From: Strigamia acuminata
Taxonomy: Eukaryota > Arthropoda > Chilopoda > Geophilomorpha > Linotaeniidae
Assembly (NCBI GenBank): GCA_949358305.1
Contig: OX442315.1
Coordinates: forward strand, 16,642,427-16,706,426
Length of the DNA: 64,000 bases
Reading direction: 5' to 3'
The notes beneath the pieces were generated by a model. The model worked only from the letters and a program-made list of their open reading frames with translations, had not been told where the DNA came from and did not search any database. The position numbers and the translations under genes are program-made. The first letter of the stretch is position 1. Each line of letters opens with the position of its first letter. Shown in pieces: positions 44,101-57,475 of the stretch.

Positions 44101-47100
44101 TAAGGGATTTGCTTTTCTTTCTTTTTTATTTTTTCCTTTGCACATTTTTTTTTCTATTTCTTTTTTCATCTTTGCTTCCTTGGGAAAGATTGAAGCTGTG
44201 TTGCCATGGAAACGGATTCGGGTCTAAGGGAAAGTACGATCACATTGCCAATAGATAAAAACAAGGGAAAAGAAAGCACACGTTTTGTTTCCCCGGTAAA
44301 ATGAAATACGTTAGTTTGGTTTCAAAAAAAAAGTTTAAATTGGAAAGTTTTTTCTTTTCTATATTATTTTTCCAAAAAAAATATTAATAAAACAAAGATT
44401 TTCTTGTTTGACAATTTTTTTTATTATTTTTTATTTATTTACAAAATTTCATTTATTAAATATCTTGACCGGATTTGCAGTAAGGTTGATAAATTGTCGT
44501 AGCCCGTTCGGTGACATGCGATTTAACGGAGGATATCAAATTAGCTCTCCCTATTTTGCGCTTAAATTGTCATCTTTCAAACTTGGAACTCTACCAAAAA
44601 TTTGTTCTTAAAGAGTGCGAAGGAAATGCGTTTGCCCTGCGTCTTTATGGCTACCTCCTCTCTCTATTCTTACTCTCTGCTTTGGTGGATCCACTTCATT
44701 AAATGACCAGCTTTCAGGCCAGGGGCCTCCAATTGTATGTGCAGGCCACGCATTTCTGCCCTGGACTCGAATCGAGGTTATCAGAGGCAAACAGTTATCC
44801 TCAACTGTCATTTCTTATACTCATGCATCTCTTCCCCCTCTTATCTCTCCCCTGCTACCTGCAACAGTATCCTGCATCTTTTTTTTATTGTTCCACTACC
44901 CCCCGACATCTCCCCCACGTTTTTAATGCCGCAGCCCGCGTAGGAAATGTAATCATTTGAGTCAATAAACATTCCCCATTCACACGAATTCGCAATATAA
45001 ATTTCTTTTGCGATAAAAATATACATAAATCTTCAATTTGGTGATGGTTTCAGTGAGAGAGAAAAAATGTTGAGATAATTAATTAGTTTTCTGGCTTGGA
45101 AATGAATAAAATGATAAATCTTTGCACTTTTTGATTTTGGAAGTAATTAGTTATTTTTAGGGTTTTGGATAGTGTTTTTTTTCTTTCATGGTTTCTTGGT
45201 GCGTCAGAAGGTGTCTATAAGCGATGTTATTAGACAGGTTCGTTGATGAACTCATTTGTCAGTTGCAGCTATTGTTGAAATGAGGTGGCGAGAAAATGGG
45301 GGATAATGCAGTTGTGATTTCTCCTGGTATGTGCAGCTCTGCCATTGAGGTCTTGTCTTGGGAGCGGTGGTTTGAGTGATTGATCGAGTTCGATTTACCA
45401 GTCAAGACCCCAAAGGAAGAATGCCTGTGGGACGACATTTTTGAAGAACAAACCTTGTTCGTTGCATTTGCATTTAACGTGGGGAAAAACCACAGATACC
45501 CCGGCTTAGGTGGATAGGAACAGTCTACAAAAACATTAAGTGCATTCAAAGTTTCTCTGTAAACAGCAAAAACAGCAAAAACAGAAGACAAAAACTTGCC
45601 TAAGTATGAATGCATGTCAGGTTATTTTATTTTATGTTTGTTTATAGTTTAGTTATTGGGTTTTACAAGTAAATAGCAATTAAAATTACTTCATTTTCAA
45701 CCAATTCTGCTTTTACTCATTGTTTATGTGGCTGCCATTTTGAATTTGGTTGTAAAAACAAAAAACTAGACATAAAAACCACTTGAAAAACCACTCGAGT
45801 TGTGGTTTCTGTTTTTGTAGTTTTTGATGATGGTTTATGGCTGTTTTTTCGTGTCCCATTCTGCTCTTAAAGAGAATAAAAACATCAAAAACAGAAACTT
45901 TGAATGCACTTAAATTTGAGTGATAAACAATTGATGTGAATAGACACATGTCTTAAATCGGTCAAATAAAGAAGAGATTCAAAGACAACGGTTCTTTTTG
46001 TGTTTGTTTTTGTTTGAACAAGTAACAAAACAAAGAAGGGAGAAAAAATAGTTTGGTGAAATGATTCAAGTATTTCCCACTGCTTTTGGTAAAAGCAATC
46101 TCCACGATTAGTGTGTGGGCAAACACGATTTTCATTTTTTTTTCCATTCTCTTTTTCATACATTATGGGTATTATGGGTATTAAGGTTACCTTCCTATGA
46201 TTACAATTTTTGTTTGCAATCAAATCGATTGCACGTCATTTTAAATCCTCTATGACAGATTCTAAATTGATAGCTTAGAAAAATTCATTTATTCACAGTT
46301 TAACTAAAAAATATCGAGAAAAAAAAACTTAGAAATTTAATCACCAGAAGGACAGTAAAAGGAAAGAAAACAACAAACACTATTTCACTTGATCTTACCA
46401 GTATGGTGCATCAATGATTTAAGGCGTATCTTCAACGCAACTCACATGTAATTTTTCAATCAATTCCCAAAACATTCAAGTGATAAATGTCCTCTTTTTT
46501 TCCCTCTTTAAAAGAGAAAGAAAAATGGAGGAAAGGAAGCAAAGAAAAATTGTCTTTGGCTCTTAGTAATCTAATTAGTATTACTCAAGATTTCTTATGG
46601 GATTTTCATCTTTTTCAAGCGCCCAGGAGACGCCAACGAGTTGGATCTGTTCATTTCTCAGTCCGAGGTCGGCCATTCTTAATTCGATCTGCTCCATATT
46701 TCCCTCCATTTAATGCCCCATTTTCGGCAAATAATAAAGATAACGTTCCCCCTTTGCTTCGCTTCGACTATTCCTTGTGTACACCAAAACACTGATCTCT
46801 TTTTACGACCCAAGGCAAATGTAATTTTACTTCTCTCCTGCCACTATTATTTTTTTTCCCTCTGTTCTCTGGGAGTTGCCAAAGAAATGAGAAAGATGAC
46901 CTAACGGCTCGTTTGCAGTGAAATTTTTTAAGGAAACGCAGTCGACGCGCGTTATCTTTATAAATGTCGCGTGCACAATGCGAGAGGAAATTGCCAGTAT
47001 TATACCGAATTCATTAAGTTCTCGAAGCCGTTAAGGGCGCTACATTTTTCACATTTTACACTTATTTTGAGTAATTTTCAAGTCGCCGTGACATTATTCA

Positions 47101-47490
47101 CAATTCGCGTGTCGTTCAAATGGGAGGGAGTGAAAGAATATAAGAGTATAAGACTACACAAAATGGTGTTTGATATGACGTTAGTGTTTGCAGCCTTTTT
47201 TTTTCATCTTTACTCAATTCCACAATAGATTTTTCTCTTTATCTGATTGCCTTGATGTTTCAGGCACGAGTCAAATATTTGAAGTGGAGGAATAAACCAA
47301 CATGAAACCCAACTCTTGGCTCTAGATAAAAAATCGATATTCGCACGGAATATTTTCCTTTTCATCTTCTACCTACTTTGATAAATTAAAAAAAAAATTA
47401 ATTTTTTTAAAAATTTTAATTTTATTAAAAAAAATTTAATTTCATAAAAATGTTAATTTTAATTTTTTTTTTTATTTTGTTATATTTTTC
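35117..47490. other. No gene recognised; probably upstream and 5' intron region of the LRR gene
   Basis: I see no coding exon. A 3' splice site at 47491-47492 implies at least one upstream untranslated exon of the following gene within or beyond this stretch, but I cannot locate it. Low-complexity T/A tracts occur near 35980-36010, 42078-42125 and 47390-47482. Confidence 0.4.
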
Positions 47491-47507
47491 AGGTGAGGTC
47501 TCGCACA

Positions 47508-50500
47508 ATGTCCAATGAAGCTGCGCCGAGAACTATAGTGCCGTGTGCCACATTCGTCGCCCTTGTCACGGTCTTGTTGATGGCACCAGCTCGCGGCAAC
47601 GACACCGCACACAACGGGTGTCCAGCTTGGGATGACAACCCGTGGTGTCCTTGTTACTACCTGGAGGAAGGCTTGTTCGTGGAATGTCCCGGGACGACAT
47701 TACATCGATTGAACGCAATCCTCACACTCATCTCGACGCCGATCAAATCGCTCAGCATTTACCATCTGGAGGAAAACGTGACGCATTTGCCCGCTTCCCT
47801 ATTCGCGAACGTGACCATCTTCAACCTGCAAATCTCATATTCGCACCTCATATCCATCGACGAAGACGCTTTCCGCGGCCTCGAGAACAAACTCGAGAGT
47901 TTATCAGTTGTCAACAGCCACCTGACAGAAGTGCCCTCTGCCGCCCTCAAAGGGCTCAAGAATCTGCGCGTTCTCGACTTGGATTCGAACCAGATCAAAG
48001 AGCTGGCCGACTATGTGTTTTATGAAGTTCGCCTGTCGAGTTTGAACTTACAGAGCAACGAGATCTCGTTTTTACCCGAGTACGCATTCGCCGGGCTCGA
48101 GAACACTCTGGTGGAACTGGTGCTCGTCAACAACAAGTTGGATGGAGTGCCGTTGAAGGCGTTGCGCCGCCTCAGGAAATTGGCGACGCTTCGTTTGGTG
48201 TGGAATTTGATATCCACCATACCGGACGATGGATTTACGCGCTTGACGGCGCTGGAGAGACTCGACTTGAGTTCGAATGAGATCTCGGGTCTGAACGAGG
48301 CCAGCCTCATCACCATGCCTCACCTGAATATGCTGTCGCTCTACATGAACCACATCCAGCACATCGACAGCACCGTTTTCGTGCACCTGCTCGACTTGGA
48401 AACGCTCGATCTGAGCCACAACAACGTCCTCAGCATCGCCCCGCGCGCCTTCGCCGCCAACAAGAAGTTGAGGACCGTCGACCTGACTTTCAATCACCTG
48501 CACGGCACGGAGAACGGCGTGTTCTCCAATCTGCCCAACCTCAAAGAGGTGTTCCTCTCCAACAACAACATCCTGCAAATCACCAACCAGACGTTCGTCA
48601 ACGTGTCGCAGTTGGCCGTGCTCTATTTGCACAACAACGCGCTGCAGTTCATCGAGAACGGCGCCTTCCACGGCCTGAGTCGGCTCTTTCAATTGCAGCT
48701 TTCCTTCAATCAAGTCACGGAAATCCCCTCGAGTTTGTTCAAGTACAACCGCGAGCTGCGCTCCCTCTCTGTCGACCATAACAAGATTGGAGACATTCTG
48801 CCGGGGACGTTTCAGGAATTGGTGGAACTGAGGGACCTGCGTTTGCAGAACAACCTCATTCGCCGTATTCGAAAGGGGGCTTTCTATTCCCTGCCCAGTT
48901 TGCAGGAGCTTCATCTCCAAAACAACCGCATCGAGATAATCGAAGAGGAGTCGCTACAAAGTCTTGCCAATTTGCAGTATCTCAACCTGCATGGCAACAG
49001 CATCGTGGAAATTGGCGACATCCTCAGTCGATATCCGTCGAGTCTTCAATCCCTTCAATTGGACAACAACCAAATACACACGTTGCACAACTCGAGTTTC
49101 CGCGGCCTAACCAAGCTCGAGATCCTCTGGCTCAATCATAACAAGCAAACTAAAGTGCGCAAGGAAGTGTTCGTCGACTTGTCTTTCGTGCAGAAACTCT
49201 ATTTCGATCACAACGAAATTTCCACCATCGAGGACGGCACTTTCGACAACATGTTGAGACTGCGCTATCTCAATCTGGACAGTAACAATCTCAATCATTT
49301 GGGAACGTACACGTTCAGGGGTGCGTACGGGCTCGAGGAACTTTATTTGTCCAATAACATGATTATGGACATCGAGCCGCAGTCTCTGCAGCGACTCCCG
49401 AGTCTGCGCAAACTCGATCTGACTAATAACCAGATTTTTGCCCTCCGAACGTACATGTTCGAGGGCACCACCAACTTGGAGGAGTTGGTACTCGAGAACT
49501 GCATGACGGAGGAGATCGACAAGACCACTTTTCAGTCCATGGGGTCCCTCAACCTGCTCAATTTGAGGAATAATCAGCTCAATACCGCGCATTTGGATTT
49601 CCTCAACGTGCCTCCGTTGAAAATCCTCATTTTGTCGCAAAACAATCTCTCCCAAATCGCGCCCACGTGCTTTGCGCCGCTAATAAACCTTGTGAGGTTG
49701 GAACTGGACGAGGTGGAGTTGTCTACCGTGCCCGACCAACTGTTCGAGGGTCTGCGAGAGTTGGAGGAACTTCACTTGGCCGGAAATAACATTGTGCAAT
49801 TGGAAGCGAACACGTTGAGTCCGCTGCATTTTCTGCGCCAGCTGCACATGGACCACAACAAATTGAATGGAGTGCCGGTCGGAGCGCTGAGCAAAGTGCC
49901 CAACTTGGAGGTTCTATCATTGGCCGGAAACGCCATCTCGGAGTTTGGCGAGTACTCGTTGAGCGAGCACGTGAACCTGCGTCGCCTGAATCTGTCGGGC
50001 AACCGCATCCGGTCGATGGAGAGCAGCGCGCTCAACAACCTCACTCTGCTCAAAGTGATGGATTTGTCCAACAACCAATTGAGAAATCTGCCTTTTGGCG
50101 TCTTCAAGGACCTGCACTCGCTACAGGATCTGCGCTTGAACAACAATCGATTCAATTTCATCCCGAACAGCATTTATAACACTCATTTGCCGGCTATTCA
50201 AACGCTCGTGTTCAATCGAAACCCCGTCGTCAAGGTGCGCGAGGATCTGAACGAGAAACTGGGTTTGTCAAACATCGAAAGACTCGAAATCACTTACACA
50301 AATCTCAGCATCATCACCTCGCACGACTTCGCCGATTTCACCAATCTGCACCAGTTAATCCTGCATCACAATCGCATCTCCAAAGTGTCACCCGGAGCGT
50401 TCAAGGCGCTCATGCATCTGCAAACCCTCGATTTGAGCGACAACGAACTCGAGTTGTTGCCTCAGGAGCGCTTGCACGGTTTACTTGCTTTGTCATCGCT

Positions 50501-51718
50501 CAAATTGTCACGGAATCACGTTCACGAACTGGCCGATTTTCCAACGGATCAGGCCGTGCTCGAAACCCTCGAGCTGTCTTTCAACCGCTTGACGAAAATC
50601 GAGGCGAGCACTTTTGAAACGCTGTCCAGTCTGGAGCGACTCCTCCTCAACGACAACGCCATCAATTGGGTGGCCGACACCGCATTCCGCAACCTCACCA
50701 AATTAGCGCAACTCGATTTGAGCAACAACAAACTCACACATTTGGGTGTTGCCGCACTCACCTTCATCGAGGGACACATCACCTCTCTTTTCATTGCCGG
50801 TATAATACGGTTTAGTACAAAACAAATAAATATAAATGGTTCAAAAATACACTTTCAAATTCATTTTTTCAATTCTATTCTATTATGCTGTACATTTTTT
50901 TTGTATATTTTTGAACCATATAATATCAGTTGAGTTCAATTCAATCACCTCATTTTTCTCATTTTTCTTCCAAATGTCTTAAATGAATCTGTTTATTTCT
51001 AGGTAACACGTTACAATGTGATTGCCAATTGCAAGAATTCTGGGAATGGCTCCAAGACCACCTGAAGCTGCTGCCGGAAAACACGACTAGCGGCATCACC
51101 TGCTGGACGCCGCCCGCACTCCGCCACCAAGCGGTTCTGACTCTCCAACTGTCATCATTTTGTCCCCGACACGTGATTACGACGCTGGACGTCTTGGAAG
51201 TGCACGACAAATGCATAGTGGTGCGATGGGACGTGCGAAACGAAGCGGGGGTCGGGGGTTTCCAGGTAGTGCATTACCTGACGAACGAACCAAACGCCCC
51301 GATGGCCAGCAGCCAGGTCGGGGCGGACGAACGCCATTTTCGCATCGACCATTTAATTTCGGATATGTGGTACACTGTTTGCGTGGTTGCCATCGGCGAC
51401 GTGTTACGCTCGGGCAGTCGTGCAACGTTCGACGTGATGGATACGTTGAATCATCGCAACGTGCAGAACAGCACGAGTAGACGATGCCAAAATATGCGCA
51501 CTCTGGCGCCAAAAGACCCCGATAGTTTTCTCGTGGCCCACCTTAATCTCATCCTGGGCTGCAGTGGCGGCGCGCTGCTTTTAGTGGTGGTGGCCATTGT
51601 GGTGACTGCCATCAAGTTCCGTCGGCGCAAGAATACCAAGCGAGAGAATTTGCCCCAAGAATACATATCTTATCGACATTTCTCCATCCAGTCATCCGAC
51701 GGAGTTTATACCACATGA
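47508..51718 (+). CDS. atk: Artichoke-like leucine-rich-repeat membrane protein (two coding exons)
   Basis: The coding sequence joins 47508-50799 and 51003-51718 (GT at 50800, AG at 51001-51002, phase 1), giving 1,335 residues. The exon begins at 47493 after TTTTTCAG and the first ATG is 47508. A signal peptide covers residues about 1-30. A Cys-rich N-cap with CPCYYLEEGLF and ECPGTT follows. About forty LRRs of about 24 residues run from about 65 to 1100. An LRR C-cap starts LQCDCQLQEFWEWL at the exon 2 boundary. Next come an FN3-like segment, one hydrophobic span (LILGCSGGALLLVVVAIVV) and a 40-residue basic cytoplasmic tail. The N-cap and C-cap match insect Artichoke (an extracellular LRR protein needed for ciliated sensory organ morphogenesis) best in my recognition. 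Chaoptin-like relatives are the alternative. An AATAAA lies at 51885-51890. Confidence 0.8.
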
Positions 51719-52869
51719 CAACGGCCTACCCCTGAAACGCAGGGGAATACGTCGATCGAAGTGATCAGCTTCAATGATGGACAATCATGAGAATAACCAG
51801 CTCTCCTCTCCCCCATTCCCCTTCTTTCTCTTCCCATTTCTCTTCTTAAAGCAGCTTGTCCTACTCTGCTCAGCCCAAAGGGGCAATAAACTGAATTTAC
51901 TCACACAATTCCATTTAGTGACGTATTTGTGAACAGCTCCATTAAATGGATGATGGGTTTGTTTGGTTTTTTTAAGGGGGAAATGAATACAAATATGAAA
52001 TAAATCAATAATTTTTTTAAAGAAATAAGAAATATTAATACGAGACAATTTTAAAGATCGAAGATCAAAGTGTGGATAGTTGCTTTGTCTAGTAATTGCC
52101 AATTTACCTTTGTACAAAATCTAATTTATGCCGCCATTGCGATGGTGAATTAAGTTTTCGCAAGTCTACGTTCGATACGAGTGCGACTCACTCTCGTGCA
52201 CGTCGTTGACTTCGGCTCGTGATGGGAGCTAATTTGGGTTTGAATTTCAAATTGACTCAATGTTGTTAGGAAATAAATTTGATTCGTCAATATGTACAAA
52301 GTGAAGAAAATCAATTTTGTAATTTTTTCTTTTTCTTTTTTTTTGAAGAGAACACTTTACCAAAACAATTACTTGAAACCCCCAATTTCCATTTTGTTTA
52401 ATTACACGTGATAATGGGATGACGGTGTAAAATATGTTGATAAAATTGATTGTTTTGGGCAGGATTAAGTGTTATAAAACGATTCAACAGTTGGATATTT
52501 AAAACAAAAATATGAAATTAGCTCAACGTGAATTACTTGAAATTTATTTATGAAGAATTGAAAATGTTTGTAAAATAAATGTCCATCCAAAATGAAATTC
52601 AAAATGTAAATATGAATACGGTATTACAAAATCACCGACATACAGTAAACTTTTTTTTTTGTTAGATTTGTAATGATAAGAAGTGAATGACAAGTATGAA
52701 ATTAAAAGCAATTTTTTATACTATTTCATGTGAGATGTGGAAATAGATTTTAATCTGACCTACAATTACTATCGTGTCTTCCCTACCGGATAAGATAGTA
52801 ACACAACACTCAACTTAACTACTATAAAATATTTCTAAATTAAAAAAATTATGAATTAATTTCACTTAC
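51719..52869. other. 3' UTR of the LRR gene and intergenic AT-rich DNA
   Basis: AATAAA at 51885-51890 is the likely polyadenylation signal of the upstream gene. The rest has no recognisable coding exon, apart from a possible last exon of the minus-strand gene near 52770-52835. Confidence 0.4.
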
Positions 52870-54602
52870 CATTATGTTGTATTGAATGTGTGTCATTGGC
52901 TGCATGTGGTTGAAGATGTGGGCCTCTTGGATATTATTCTTTGCCTTTTTAAGACAAAATGACGTCAGTATGACAACATTCTTTTAATATTTTCAGACGA
53001 CCGGCGACTTACCGATGTGAACCAATATTCATGAATTAGGAAAGTTTTGTCGTCGTAGGCTCTGAACTGAACTGCATCGATCCCACGACGTCGTTCTTCT
53101 TTGTAAAATGTATAGGTGTAATTGCTGAGCCCCAAATATGCCATCGGATTGTTAATGATAACTTTATTGCCATTTATAACTTTCACATCGTCAGCGGTAG
53201 TTGGAATGGGCCCGAAGTTGCATTTGCCAGTTGTTTTGTCAAAAGAGTAAGATAGTCCTGAAAATTGATTTCATTATTCATATTTTAATGTTTATCTCAT
53301 TCCACATTGTTTGTTTACCACTATAGAAATCGTGGACTTCAGTTAGAACTCCTTCAGGATGTTCGTGTTGTGTGTCAATTATTTGTCCTTTAACAATTGG
53401 TCTGTAGTCGAATCGAGTGTAGTTCATTTCACTGTCAAATACATGCTGTAACAAAAACAAAAAAGTAAGATTTTTATTTCATTCTATCGCCTTTATTTAA
53501 ACTTACGTTCTGATAAACAATAAAATCCGTAAGTCTGTCTGCTGATTTTGTTATAATTTCAGACTGATATGAAAATTTATTAGGAAGTTTTGGAATAGTT
53601 CTGCCGCTCAAATTATTCAAACCGAAACAAACAACGTCATCTGGTATCTATAAAAAAAATCCCAAATCTTTATTAATCGTAAAAATTACGTTGTGAAAAC
53701 TTACATTGAAAATGCCTTCGGGTGCATAACTTTTTTGAAAGTCGAAAAAAGTTACAAAGTCCTCCCTAACTTCTCCATTTATACTGGCTTTTGACCAGAC
53801 TGACGTGGGCACGGATTCTTCACCACCGTGAAGTGGTTTCCAGTTGTTATTGGTGGTCATGTTGACTTTCAGATAGACTGCGTTCGAAGTCAAGCAAATT
53901 CCATACATTTGCACCTCTACTCCGTTCTCAATACCTTTGCCCAAGTTAACGGCCGCTAATTCCTTTTTTTTATCATCCGCTGCATATCTCAGGTACCAGT
54001 CGGCTGCATTCATTGAGGTTTTTTTGTGATTTTCGTTTCCTACGTCCCATCCATTTTCGTCGCTTAATGTTTCCACCTTGCAGGCTTCTTTACCTGAATA
54101 AATGATTGAATAAACTATTAATATCGAATTTGTTTGGAAAACATTATAATTTTTACCTTTTTTCTGGCTTTTTTCTGCCACTCTGATCAATTGTTTTCTT
54201 CGTTCGTCAAAAATAACGACACTTTTAGCGCCTCCTTGCTCATAACTGAAGTAACCATCTCCTAGTTTAGCGTATTCTAAATTTATGGTTGTCTTAAGGA
54301 AAGTTGATTGAAGTTGAGCAAGTGCATGGTACGATTCGGGAACCGATGGTAAAGTAAGGTGGGCTAAATATTAAAGGAAATAATTGATTTTTCTTTTTTA
54401 AATATTTTGTTTGTTTCCTTCTTACGTGTATCAAGAGTAGTTGTTGGGCACACATCGTCGTCGGCAAACACAACACAACCAAACGAAAAGACGGCAAAAA
54501 GAAGTTTAATCCACAGCTATTATAGTAAAATAAATAATATTATGTATTTAAAATATTGCTTTGTTCTTTTAAACGATTTGTAGAAAGAATCCTTACCTCC
54601 AT
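52870..54602 (-). CDS. Secreted protein with LolA-like architecture, eight exons
   Basis: I joined exons 54602-54597, 54516-54426, 54363-54157, 54093-53705, 53647-53507, 53445-53319, 53257-53013 and 52944-52870. All have GT-AG borders and compatible phases, giving 427 residues. The last junction (acceptor near 52945) is the weakest and the true 3' end may lie further left. The start MELWIKLLFAVFSFGCVVFA is a signal peptide split across exons 1 and 2. Two related modules follow: the first has PESYHALAQLQ, FSYEQGG, DERRKQLIRV and a Cys; the second has VPDDVVCFGL, LPNKFSYQSEI and FDYRPIVKG. This layout resembles invertebrate secreted proteins annotated with a LolA-like domain. That assignment is from general recognition and moderate. 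No enzyme motif is visible; lipid binding would be an inference. Confidence 0.6.
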
Positions 54603-55800
54603 TTTAGGAAGAAAATTATGGTCGAAGAACAGTCGTCCAGATGATTGAGTTGGTTCGAAGACTCTGGAGTACTGAGGGGAGTTATTTGGAGATAATAATT
54701 TAGAGAAAGAAAAAAAAATAAAGGTAATGTCAAACTGATTGAGAATTATCAGATTGAAACAATTGAATAAAAATTGTTGTAAAGGGAAAAACATTTTTTG
54801 AGATAAGATAATGTCAAAAAAATCACAATGTCTTCAGTTCATGAGCAAATACGTGAACATTATTATCTTGAAGTACTGATGTACGAAGGATAGTGCTTTT
54901 ATTTCATTGAAAGAAGATTTTAGTTTTAAAAATTAGCTAAGTGCAAGTATTAAAATAAAAAAGAATTTTGAAAATAAATTTTGAAAACTTTTTTTTGGTT
55001 TTAGAAGTTGACACTAGGGGTCAGTAGTCATTTACTACAAAAAGATGTCAAAGAAATGAGAGAAATTTGAACTGGAAAATCAAGAATACTACAATCTCTC
55101 GAAAGATACAAGTATTGTTATCTTTTGGGAGTGACTGTATAGATATAAAAAAATTAGTCTCTCCTTGATAACAAATTCGATTCAATCTGTCTGATTATTC
55201 TCTTGTGTACTTCAATGAATTTACCTCTTCATTAAAAACTATCCAACTGATTTTCACCGTAGATAGCCATGATTTTCTCCATGTTTCAAATACATGTTTC
55301 CCCTGTCACAGAGGAGGGGAAAACCGGGAAAAACCTCTCCTGCAAGGCGACCGATAACGAGGCTACCGCAGTGATTTTACCGCAAATAGAAATCGAAACC
55401 ATTCAACCCGCTTCAGCCGCTATTGTGTCCTTCAACTCTACCAATTTGTGGGTCCGGATTTCGACTTGCTGAGAGAATACAAGGTTGGTGGAGCAATTAT
55501 CAATCTTTGTCACCCACAAACACTGGTAATTAGTACTTAAGATGCTGCTCAGCACGCCAATTGATCTTTAAACGAAGCGTACTTGAACTACATGGAAAAT
55601 AAATGCAAAAAAATATATAAATAAGAAATTACCTCTTTACATTAAGAGGCTATTTCTTATTTATAAATTTTTTGTATCTGGTACCAGACCAGCTCCAGAT
55701 TTTAAGGAGAAATATATTATTTGTATAGAGATATATTATTTATTGGTATAAATATTTGAGATACTCAAAAGTTTTCATTACCTTTTTCTGTTTGCATACA
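54603..55800. other. Intergenic region, possible remote exon
   Basis: This holds promoter-side sequence of the minus-strand secreted protein gene. The GC-richer patch 55269-55500 looks more coding-like than its surroundings and ends near a GT. It might belong to the decayed nucleotidyltransferase-like gene that follows, but no similarity is secure. Confidence 0.35.
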
Positions 55801-56497
55801 GGTTCTTCGCTCGTCGTTCAACAGTGATATAAATATGTCGGCAGAAAAGAAAGCTGCATTGGACACGTTGTTACTGCAGTTTTCACACAGCTTGGTACCG
55901 ACCGATGCCGACCTGAACTCGGGATCAATGCAATTCAACGGCTCAAAGTATTGGCTGAACTTGGTAAACTGCAAATCATGAGTTACGATGGTTATCTCTG
56001 GGACAGCAGCTTAATTCATGAAGTGGAATTCATCAAACAACAAAATGCATTCACTCACGGCTTGATCCGTTTGGCCAAATTTTGGAATAGAAGTATTTGC
56101 ATCGAGGAATACGTGAGCTATAGATCGAGCATCATCGAGCTGATCGCATGCGGCCAATAAGATCGAACGGCAATGTAATGAGAAGTCCCTCGTTCGTGGT
56201 TTCAGTCTATTTTTAGATGCGTTGAGAAATCTGAAGATTGTCAAAATCACGTTTCATATGTTTTATTCTCAGTCACTAGTAAAAGATAACGTGTTACGCC
56301 AACGTCCTCTTGTTTTGGATCCTTGTAACGCGTGCAATAATTTTGCTTCTGCTTTGTGTTCTAATCACGACGTTAGAGAGAAGTTTGAGCGCTTTGCTGA
56401 TGTTAGTCTTTTGAGATTCGGTTCCCTTTATGATTTGTTCGCAGCGCAGCCTCCGTTTTTAGAAGTTTGTACGCGTCTAGTTGAGATGGTATGTTGA
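55801..56497 (+). pseudogene. Frameshifted OAS-like nucleotidyltransferase C-terminal fragment
   Basis: An exon-like stretch follows TTTGCATACAG (AG at 55799-55800). Its coding potential switches frames twice. One frame gives SDINMSAEKKAALDTLLLQF, a second runs through INAIQRLKVLAELGKLQIM, GYLWD and HGLIRLAKFWNR to a stop at about 56158-56160. A third frame carries SLVRGFSLFLDALRNLKI and RQRPLVLDPCNACNN to 56497. LIRLAKFW and RPLVLDPxNxxNN resemble the C-terminal domain of 2'-5' oligoadenylate synthetase-like nucleotidyltransferases. The catalytic N-terminal half is not found nearby. Either this is a decayed copy or an unrecognised intron hides the joins; the TAA at the second switch favours decay. 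Confidence 0.5.
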
Positions 56498-57271
56498 GCA
56501 TAATACCGAGGGATCAAAGAGAATTATAGTTACCGTATTGAAAGAAATGTTGAGGGAATTCATGAGGTGGTTAAAAGATTAAAGCATTATATCTGTTTCA
56601 ATGTTAAGTGGTTGTCGTGATCCGACTTTTTTAATAAAAATCCGTGTTTAAGATTACTTTGATACCTGAAAATAATAATTAGTGGGTGAAATGATTTTAA
56701 CAAATGATTTATTATGTAATACGAATTTTATTTGCATGAAAGCTAATTTAATTAGGGTCTAGAATCTGTAATGGTGGACACGGGGTAGTAAATTTTTTTA
56801 ATTTTTTATTATTTTTATATATTATTGTATTAGTATACGTATATTGAAATAAATATATATACCGGTAGTTTTTTTGAAATATTGGTAGAATTAAGAAAAA
56901 CTCGTTTCAAGTTTGCCGCGTCAGCCGACATGTTGTGGTCCGGATTCGTTGCGACTTTGTGAAGCCACGAGAAAAAAATGTGTAGGACGCATACAATTAT
57001 GAATCAAATAAAAAATAAAAATAATTTAGACATTAAATTAATTTTTCTAATTTTTCGTTTTAAAATTTATTCTATTTGTTTAGAAAAATTAAGACGCAAA
57101 TAAAAATTAGAAAACATTAAGAAAAACCTAATTTTAAAAATATATAAATTAAATACTATTCACTTAACATGTCCTATTTTATTCGCTACTAAAAATAAAA
57201 ACAAAAACAAGCAATGATTTTCTAATTCGCAACTGCGTTACTTCGTTTCTGCATCGCGATCCTGTTAAATC

Positions 57272-57281
57272 CAAGATGGCG
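57272..57281 (+). promoter_or_regulatory. CAAGATGGCG box upstream of SBP2
   Basis: Matches the YY1/Pho-type motif often found just downstream of transcription starts. It precedes the first recognised SBP2 exon by about 200 bases. The ATG inside it opens only a 19-codon frame. Confidence 0.35.
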
Positions 57282-57475
57282 GGCCCCTTGTTATTGTCGA
57301 GCGAATTACGTGCGATCAGAACTCGACGTTGAACCCGGTCAACAGAAACAATTTTAAGCGTAATGGAGAAAACCGAATATCATGACAGCAAAAACAAGGC
57401 ATTTAACTTCCCTCTCCCTCTTAAAATACTAATCTAACGAGGAAGAACGGTTTAAAAATAATTTTATTTTCCCAG

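Noticed and set aside
47493-47507. GTG at 47493 as start of the LRR protein
   Set aside because: It is the first codon after a splice acceptor; the ATG at 47508 gives a normal signal peptide.
48072-49655. Antisense frames of 282 and 182 codons opposite the LRR gene
   Set aside because: They arise from the 24-residue LRR periodicity; the sense frame has the signal peptide, splice sites and domain structure.
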